Shown here: in pieces, positions 1 to 4,968 of the stretch
Layout: every line of letters begins with the position of its first letter
Position numbering within the stretch: position 1 is the first letter of the stretch
Assembly: GCA_902771745.1 (NCBI GenBank)
Contig: CACXYG010000077.1
Coordinates: 1 to 6,786, forward strand
Direction: 5' to 3'
DNA from: an uncultured Erysipelotrichaceae bacterium
GTDB taxonomy: Bacteria > Bacillota_I > Bacilli_A > RFN20 > CAG-288
Length of the DNA stretch: 6,786 nt
Translations under genes and position numbers: made by a program
Notes under the pieces: generated by a model
Database searches by the model: none
Told to the model about the DNA's origin: nothing
The model's input: the letters and a program-made list of their open reading frames with translations, nothing else

Positions 1-893
1 AGGCTCTTTCAATAGAATTGCGCCACAGTTTAGTGCGGCGCCGATATTATACCAATTCTGATGCTGATTTATCCCTCACGTGCACTATAGAGTTTTTTCT
101 TTATGAACTATCCAAAACTGCTTTTCCTTTTGTTTTTAAAGGAGGAACTTCGTTATCTAAGGGGTATGGATTGATCAATCGCTTTTCCGAGGATTTAGAT
201 CTTTCTATGAATAAAAAGCCGACAGAGAGTGAAAAGCGTAAATCGAATGAAATTATTATTAATGTAGGTGAAAAATTGGGCTTGGAATTGTCTAATGCTG
301 ATAGGATTAAAGCAAGATATAATTACAATAAATATGTGTTTCAATATGATTCTTTGTTTGCTCCTGAGAAATTAGAAATCATCGTTGAAACGAGTTATTA
401 TCAAAGTGTTTATCCGACCTTAAAACATGTGATTAATAGTTATGTAGGTGTATTTCTCAAAAAGAATAAAATAACTTTGCCCATTCCATTTGTTATTGAT
501 TTTGAAATGAATGTACAATCCATTACGAGAACGTTTATCGATAAAGTTTTTGCTATTTGCGACTATAGAATTCAAAACATGGAAGAAAGAGACTCAAGAC
601 ATTTATATGATATTGCCAAAATAATCCCTTTGATCAAGTTTGACGAGGATTTAGACTGTTTAATTGACGATGTCAGAAATGATAGAATGCAATCAAAAAA
701 TAATCCTTCTGCGGATTTAAAATATGATATTAACTCTATGTTAAAAGAGATTATCTCTAGTAGATTTTTCGAGAAAGATTATAATTATTTGACGAGCAGA
801 TTATTGTATGAAGATTATTCTTATGATAAGGCTATTTCTAATGGAATTGCTAAGATTATAGATACAAATGTATTCGCATATAAAAAGATATAA
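1..893 (+). CDS. AbiEii/AbiGii-family nucleotidyltransferase (type IV toxin), 5' end outside window
   Basis: Members of this family are the toxin half of AbiE-type type IV toxin-antitoxin and phage abortive-infection pairs; they act in the cytoplasm as nucleotidyltransferases. Numbered from the TTG at 18, the nucleotidyltransferase core is GGTSLSK at residues 42-48 followed by RFSEDLDLS at 55-63, with metal-binding D59 and D61. A third acidic strand lies around KLEIIVETS (118-126), and the C-terminal signature is K176 and RHLYDI (194-199). The frame is open to the left edge (first full codon at 3), and no Shine-Dalgarno sequence precedes the TTG, so the true start may lie outside. Family homology is convincing only from about residue 27; the usual EKDYW/Y-type segment expected just before is not visible, so a damaged N-terminus is possible. 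A sampled line is about 30% GC against about 38% in polA, suggesting transfer. The AbiEi antitoxin, normally upstream, is not in the window. Family assignment is firm; activity is uncertain. Confidence 0.88.
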   Translation, partial: ALSIELRHSLVRRRYYTNSDADLSLTCTIEFFLYELSKTAFPFVFKGGTSLSKGYGLINRFSEDLDLSMNKKPTESEKRKSNEIIINVGEKLGLELSNADRIKARYNYNKYVFQYDSLFAPEKLEIIVETSYYQSVYPTLKHVINSYVGVFLKKNKITLPIPFVIDFEMNVQSITRTFIDKVFAICDYRIQNMEERDSRHLYDIAKIIPLIKFDEDLDCLIDDVRNDRMQSKNNPSADLKYDINSMLKEIISSRFFEKDYNYLTSRLLYEDYSYDKAISNGIAKIIDTNVFAYKKI

Positions 894-963
894 AACATTC
901 GTAATTGAAGTCGTTCCTGCTATCTATGATATTGAGTCAGGTAGAGTACGTTTCTTAGATTAA
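868..963 (+). pseudogene. Possible 3' remnant of a displaced gene (31-codon open tail)
   Basis: A frame different from that of the AbiEii gene opens at an ATG at 868, passes the AbiEii stop and ends at TAA 961-963. The part beyond the AbiEii stop reads TFVIEVVPAIYDIESG followed by RVRFLD, which looks like a natural protein C-terminus rather than random translation. The pattern YDxxxGxVxFLD is reminiscent of the last strand of some beta-class carbonic anhydrases, but that is a weak impression. There is no ribosome binding site, the frame is closed by TAG at 859-861, and 31 residues are too few to identify. It is most likely the surviving tail of a gene that was interrupted or replaced when the AbiEii gene arrived; it could also be chance. 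Its stop overlaps the coaE stop on the other strand by a few bases. Confidence 0.3.
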
Positions 964-2330
964 GCTTTTAACTTCTTGATGAGTTCTTTGACCTGTAAAT
1001 GAAGTTCGCTTTTCTTACCATCGGTATGAAGAATATAATCGAGTTCATGATGATGTTTATCATAGGAATTCAACTTATTGAAGTTTGCTCGAGAGGGGTC
1101 TTCTCCCCTCTCTTTTAAATGCTCTTTCTGACGGGTGGTCTCTACACCTACGATGATAGTAAAATCATCTTGCATATGAGCATCAAATAAGACGGGAATT
1201 TCTAAGGCTTTGTCTTTATTGTTATGATTGATGATGAAGTTATTTGCTTTTTCTCTGACTTTGCTGAAAATCAAAGAGAGATATTTTCTTTTGAAGACTT
1301 TATCTGTGCTGAGAAGTTCAGCAATCTTCTTTTTATCTAACTCTGGAGTAAAGACGATAGGGAATTTCTCTTTTAACTGTTTTAAAAAGACTGGATCAGC
1401 ATAAAGCTGATGGACGCATTCATCCGCTGACCAGGTAAGGAAGCCTTCTTTATTGAAGTAATGGACAGCCAAAGACTTACCAGATGCGATTTTACCAGTG
1501 ACGGCGATGGTTAAACCAGTATGCTGACAAACCGGGCAGAACTCCGTTCCTCTACCTCCGACAAATCTCTTCTCGATTTTATGATGACAGATCGGACATT
1601 TTTTGTTATGTTTTGAGTAAACTTGAAGGAAATTTTGGAATTCTCCTGGCATACCATCTCTTGCATGATAAGTACGGATGGTGGAACCATTATACTGAAT
1701 TGCGGTGTTTAGAATACGGATGGATTCTTCTAATATGTGAGAACAATCCTCTTTCTTGATCTTCTTTCCAGGGAGGAATGGAGATAACTTACAAGCATAT
1801 AAAACTTCATTGGCATAGATATTCCCTAAGCCAGACATGATGGATTGATCAAGCAGGAGTTCTTTCATCATCTTACTGGATTTATGGTACTGCTGATAAA
1901 GATAAGAAGCATCCTTGATGTCATAAGGTTCTGGCCCTACTTTACTAAGAGGACCTTCTTCCTCGTTTCTTAAATAGTGGGTAACACCAAACTTTCTGGT
2001 GTCATAAAAGGCTAAACCTTCATCAGTATCCATAAAAGGAATAAACAAGGAAAGATGAGCTAAGGAATGATTGGTTTTATTTACAACATAAAGCTTTCCT
2101 TCCATTTTCAAATGGAACAGGATCTTATGTGCGTCATCTAAATAAATCAGGATATATTTACCTCTTCTTTCTACCGAGGTAACAGTTTTACCCTTTAAGG
2201 CAGATACATATTCTTCTAAAGGAGAATGAACGGCCTTTTTCCAATAGATGACAGGACTATCTAATCTTTTACCTTCCAAAAGAGGTTTTAGTTCTCTTTT
2301 GACAGTCTCAACTTCCGGAAGTTCTGGCAT
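960..2330 (-). CDS. mutM: Fused MutM (formamidopyrimidine-DNA glycosylase) and CoaE (dephospho-CoA kinase)
   Basis: This is a 456-residue two-domain protein. Residues 1-270 are a complete MutM/Fpg, which excises 8-oxoguanine and FaPy lesions and cuts the abasic site. It has the N-terminal MPELPEVET with catalytic P2 and E3, K58, DTRKFG (110-115), LLDQSIMSGLGNIYANEVL (159-177) and a C-terminal zinc finger CPIC-x16-CPVC (C245, C248, C265, C268). Residues 272-456 resemble CoaE, which phosphorylates dephospho-CoA in the last step of CoA synthesis: P-loop GKIASGKS (279-286), SAD (301-303, for the usual DAD), EIPVLFD (377-383) and a C-terminal DYILHTDG (431-438). The kinase part is about 185 residues, against roughly 200 for free CoaE, and several motifs are changed. 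I chose the start at 2330, not the in-frame ATG at 2369, because MutM needs proline directly after the initiator methionine; ACGAGG lies 9 bases upstream. No start codon exists near the joint, so separate CoaE translation is unlikely. The start is one base after the polA stop. Both domain assignments are strong; kinase activity is less certain. Confidence 0.93.
   Translation of the reverse strand: MPELPEVETVKRELKPLLEGKRLDSPVIYWKKAVHSPLEEYVSALKGKTVTSVERRGKYILIYLDDAHKILFHLKMEGKLYVVNKTNHSLAHLSLFIPFMDTDEGLAFYDTRKFGVTHYLRNEEEGPLSKVGPEPYDIKDASYLYQQYHKSSKMMKELLLDQSIMSGLGNIYANEVLYACKLSPFLPGKKIKKEDCSHILEESIRILNTAIQYNGSTIRTYHARDGMPGEFQNFLQVYSKHNKKCPICHHKIEKRFVGGRGTEFCPVCQHTGLTIAVTGKIASGKSLAVHYFNKEGFLTWSADECVHQLYADPVFLKQLKEKFPIVFTPELDKKKIAELLSTDKVFKRKYLSLIFSKVREKANNFIINHNNKDKALEIPVLFDAHMQDDFTIIVGVETTRQKEHLKERGEDPSRANFNKLNSYDKHHHELDYILHTDGKKSELHLQVKELIKKLKA
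1091..1116 (+). terminator. Terminator-like hairpin for plus-strand transcripts, inside coaE coding sequence
   Basis: GAGAGGGG (1091-1098), a six-base loop TCTTCT and CCCCTCTC (1105-1112) form a perfect 8-bp, mostly G-C stem followed by TTTT (1113-1116) on the plus strand. That is the form of an intrinsic terminator for transcripts coming from the AbiEii gene, about 200 bases downstream of its stop. On the minus strand the U-tract is missing, so the mutM-coaE message should pass. The T-run is short and the sequence must also code for KERGEDPS in the kinase, so chance is possible. Confidence 0.4.
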
Positions 2331-2331
2331 A

Positions 2332-4968
2332 TTAATGAGCCTCGTACCAAGTAAGAGCGGCAGTTCCATCTACTTCTAGTGGAACGGATAATTCCATCGC
2401 CTCATCCATACATTTCTTGAGTAATGGTGTGACGATATCTAATTCGTCTTCCGGAACTTTGAAGATGAGTTCGTCGTGAATCTGCAAGACAATCTTGGTC
2501 TTATAACCTTCTAAGGCTTTGGCACACTTGATCATAGCAACTTTAATCAAGTCAGCAGCACTGCCTTGAATGACTGTATTGGTAGCAGCTCTTTCCGAGA
2601 AGGCACGCAAGGCGAAGTTTTTCGCGTTGATATCTTTTAAGTAACGACGTCTATTTAAAATCGTGGTGACATAGCCATCTCTTCTCGCTCTAGCGACACA
2701 ATCGTTCTGGAACTGGTCGATGCCGTCAAAAGCAGCCTTGAACTGTTTGATCAGTTCACCAGCTTCCTTTGGTGGAATGTCAAGTTGCATGGCCAAACCA
2801 TAAGAAGAAATTCCATAGACGATACCAAAGTTGACAGCTTTGGCTCTTCTTCTCATTTCGGATGTTACTTCATCAAATGGAACGCCAAAGACACGAGAGG
2901 CGGTAGAACGATGGATGTCTTTTCCTTCCTTAAAGATCTCTTTTAAGACGTTGATGGAGGCGACATGGGCAAGCATTCTTAATTCAATCTGAGAATAGTC
3001 TAAGGATAAAAGATAATATTCTTTGTTTGGATAGAAGAACGCCTTACGGATATTCTTACCTTCTTCGGAACGGATGGAGATGTTCTGTAAGTTTGGTTCT
3101 GACATACTAAGTCTACCTGTAGCGGTCAAAGCCTGGTTATATAAAGCGTGGATCTTAGAATCTGATCCGATATGTTCTGGTAAGGCAGTGGTATAGCCGT
3201 TGACTAACTTTGCATAGGTTCTATACTGGATGACTTTATCGACGATGGGATGATCGTTTCTATGGGCGTTAAGGACATCGATACCAGTACCTTTTTCGCC
3301 CTTGTATTTGACGATACCCAAATCGGTAAATAAGACCTGCTCTAACTGCTTGGTGGAATTGATGTTGAATTCTTTACCAGCCATGGTGTAGATATCTTGC
3401 TGTAAATCGGAAAGAATCTTGGTGTATTCTTCATCGATGGCATCTAGAGATGGTCTATCGATTGGGAAACCTTCGATTTCCATATCGGCAAGAATGTTTG
3501 CAAGAGGCATTTCTACTTCCTGGAAGAGTTTTTCTTCTTCATTCTTCTTGATATCGGATAAGACGCTGTCTTTTAAGTCAGCGGTAAAGCCGGCAATCTG
3601 ACAAGCGATGCTCTTATTCTGATTTAAGGAGATACCATAATTCATAAATAAGGCTTCTCTTCTTTGACCAGAATCCGGATTGATCAAATAGGTGGCTAAA
3701 AGCAGATCAAAGGTTACACCTTTAATCTTTGGATAACCGTTTCTATTTAGTAAGACCTGTAAACCCTTGATATCATAGACAGCTAAGTCTTTCTCTTCTT
3801 TTTCAAGATAGGACTTAAAATCAGCATCTTCTTTAGCAAGTTTATGAGGGAAGATATAGACTTTATCTTTACTGGCTAAAGCAAAAGAGAACAATTCCGC
3901 AGTGTTTTCATTATCGCTGCTAGAATCATAAGTCAAAGCTAAAATAGAATCAGGAATCTCTTTAAAAGCAGAGATATGAACAAATTCACGTTCGACAAAT
4001 TTGCTGGTGATGGCTTCTTCCATCTGGTCATCCATCTCAGGAGCAAATAACGACATCTGAGCATCGGTATCATCGACAATACCAGGCATTCTATCAACCG
4101 CCTTCAAGAACTGGGCTAACTGATACTTTAAATAGAACTTGGTGAGTTTGGATTTATGATAAGGCGTATAGATAGCCTTAGTGTAATCTTCTTTCATATC
4201 CAGAGTGGTTTCAATAGTAGCAAGCTTTTTAAAGAACTTAGCCTGGTCAGCACCCGCTAAGATCTTCTGGTTGATCTTTGGTTTCTGATTGGATTCACAA
4301 TAAGCTAAGATCTCATCTAAATGACCATATTCATTTAAAAGCTTCATAGTGGTCTTTTCACCGACACCTGGAATACCTTTATAGTTATCACTTGGATCGC
4401 CAGAGATACCCTTGAAATCCGTGATCTGATCTGGATTTAGACCAAAGAGATTATGAAGGTTAGCCTTGGTGTAATCAATTGTTTCGGTTAAACCCTTCTT
4501 TAAGAAGCAGACATGGACATTATCACCTAAATCCAAAAGCTGCAGAAAGTCTTTATCAGAAGTAAAAAGAGTAACCTCATCACCCTGAGCGGCTGCATAT
4601 TTAGCCATGGAACCAGCTAAATCATCACCCTCATAACCATCCAGTTCTTTCCAATAGATATCCATGTACTCTAAAAGTTCACGAGCGATTGGCATCTGGG
4701 CAATAAGTTCACTAGGAACTGGTGCTCTTTGGGCTTTGTATTCTTCAAATTCCTGCTTACGGAAAGTTGGTTTACCAGTATCAAAAGAGATGAAGAGATG
4801 ATCATGCTCTTTTAATTGGGATTTAATCTTCTTGATGAGGTTATGGAAGGCGTAGACCGCATTGGTGGGAATACCTTCCTTGGTGGTCATCAAGTTGCCG
4901 GTATAAGCTGTGGAATAATAGGAGCGGAAGAGGAGGGAATTACCATCGACGATATATGTTTTATTCAT
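2332..4968 (-). CDS. polA: DNA polymerase I
   Basis: The 878-residue protein is a full-length family A polymerase that removes RNA primers, fills gaps in Okazaki fragment maturation and completes excision repair. Residues 1-290 form the 5'-3' nuclease: D8 in IVDGN, D63 in SFDTGK, GYEGDD (111-116), TSDKDF (136-141), and the helix-hairpin-helix region GDPSDNYKGIPGVG (190-203). Residues about 325-480 occupy the place of the 3'-5' exonuclease, but the first motif DxE reads DSS (348-350), so proofreading is probably absent, as in several Firmicutes PolA proteins. The polymerase domain is intact: TGRLSMSEPNLQNI (617-630), motif A LDYSQIELR with D657, motif B RRRAKAVNFGIVYG with K710 and F714, and motif C IHDEL with D832. 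A linker motif QMSLF (304-308) resembles a sliding-clamp binding site. The ATG overlaps the last 8 bases of dnaE and has AGAAAGG 9 bases upstream; the stop is one base before mutM. The identity is secure. Confidence 0.98.
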   Translation of the reverse strand: MNKTYIVDGNSLLFRSYYSTAYTGNLMTTKEGIPTNAVYAFHNLIKKIKSQLKEHDHLFISFDTGKPTFRKQEFEEYKAQRAPVPSELIAQMPIARELLEYMDIYWKELDGYEGDDLAGSMAKYAAAQGDEVTLFTSDKDFLQLLDLGDNVHVCFLKKGLTETIDYTKANLHNLFGLNPDQITDFKGISGDPSDNYKGIPGVGEKTTMKLLNEYGHLDEILAYCESNQKPKINQKILAGADQAKFFKKLATIETTLDMKEDYTKAIYTPYHKSKLTKFYLKYQLAQFLKAVDRMPGIVDDTDAQMSLFAPEMDDQMEEAITSKFVEREFVHISAFKEIPDSILALTYDSSSDNENTAELFSFALASKDKVYIFPHKLAKEDADFKSYLEKEEKDLAVYDIKGLQVLLNRNGYPKIKGVTFDLLLATYLINPDSGQRREALFMNYGISLNQNKSIACQIAGFTADLKDSVLSDIKKNEEEKLFQEVEMPLANILADMEIEGFPIDRPSLDAIDEEYTKILSDLQQDIYTMAGKEFNINSTKQLEQVLFTDLGIVKYKGEKGTGIDVLNAHRNDHPIVDKVIQYRTYAKLVNGYTTALPEHIGSDSKIHALYNQALTATGRLSMSEPNLQNISIRSEEGKNIRKAFFYPNKEYYLLSLDYSQIELRMLAHVASINVLKEIFKEGKDIHRSTASRVFGVPFDEVTSEMRRRAKAVNFGIVYGISSYGLAMQLDIPPKEAGELIKQFKAAFDGIDQFQNDCVARARRDGYVTTILNRRRYLKDINAKNFALRAFSERAATNTVIQGSAADLIKVAMIKCAKALEGYKTKIVLQIHDELIFKVPEDELDIVTPLLKKCMDEAMELSVPLEVDGTAALTWYEAH
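2340..2345 (-). promoter_or_regulatory. Shine-Dalgarno site of mutM-coaE, decides the start
   Basis: On the minus strand ACGAGG lies inside the last polA codons, 9 bases before the ATG at 2330. It favours that ATG over the in-frame ATG at 2369, whose product would carry 13 extra residues ahead of the catalytic proline. The polA stop TAA is one base before the ATG, so reinitiation by terminating ribosomes is likely. Confidence 0.6.

Noticed and set aside
46..54. Minus-strand extended -10 box (TGGTATAAT) near the left edge
   Set aside because: The -10 match is good, but there is no convincing -35 and no gene is visible to the left within 45 bases, so a promoter cannot be supported here.
894..959. 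Possible bidirectional terminator between the convergent genes
   Set aside because: Only a 4-bp CCTG/CAGG pairing with a long loop and no T-run is present, which is too weak to call.
2331..2369. In-frame upstream ATG at 2369 for the MutM-CoaE frame
   Set aside because: It would put 13 residues before MPELPEVE, burying the catalytic proline that must be the N-terminal residue after methionine removal, and it overlaps the polA end. The ATG at 2330 has a better Shine-Dalgarno placement.
3419..3601. 60-codon plus-strand open frame inside polA
   Set aside because: It is serine-rich with no ribosome binding site and lies opposite well-conserved polA sequence; it is a shadow of the real gene.
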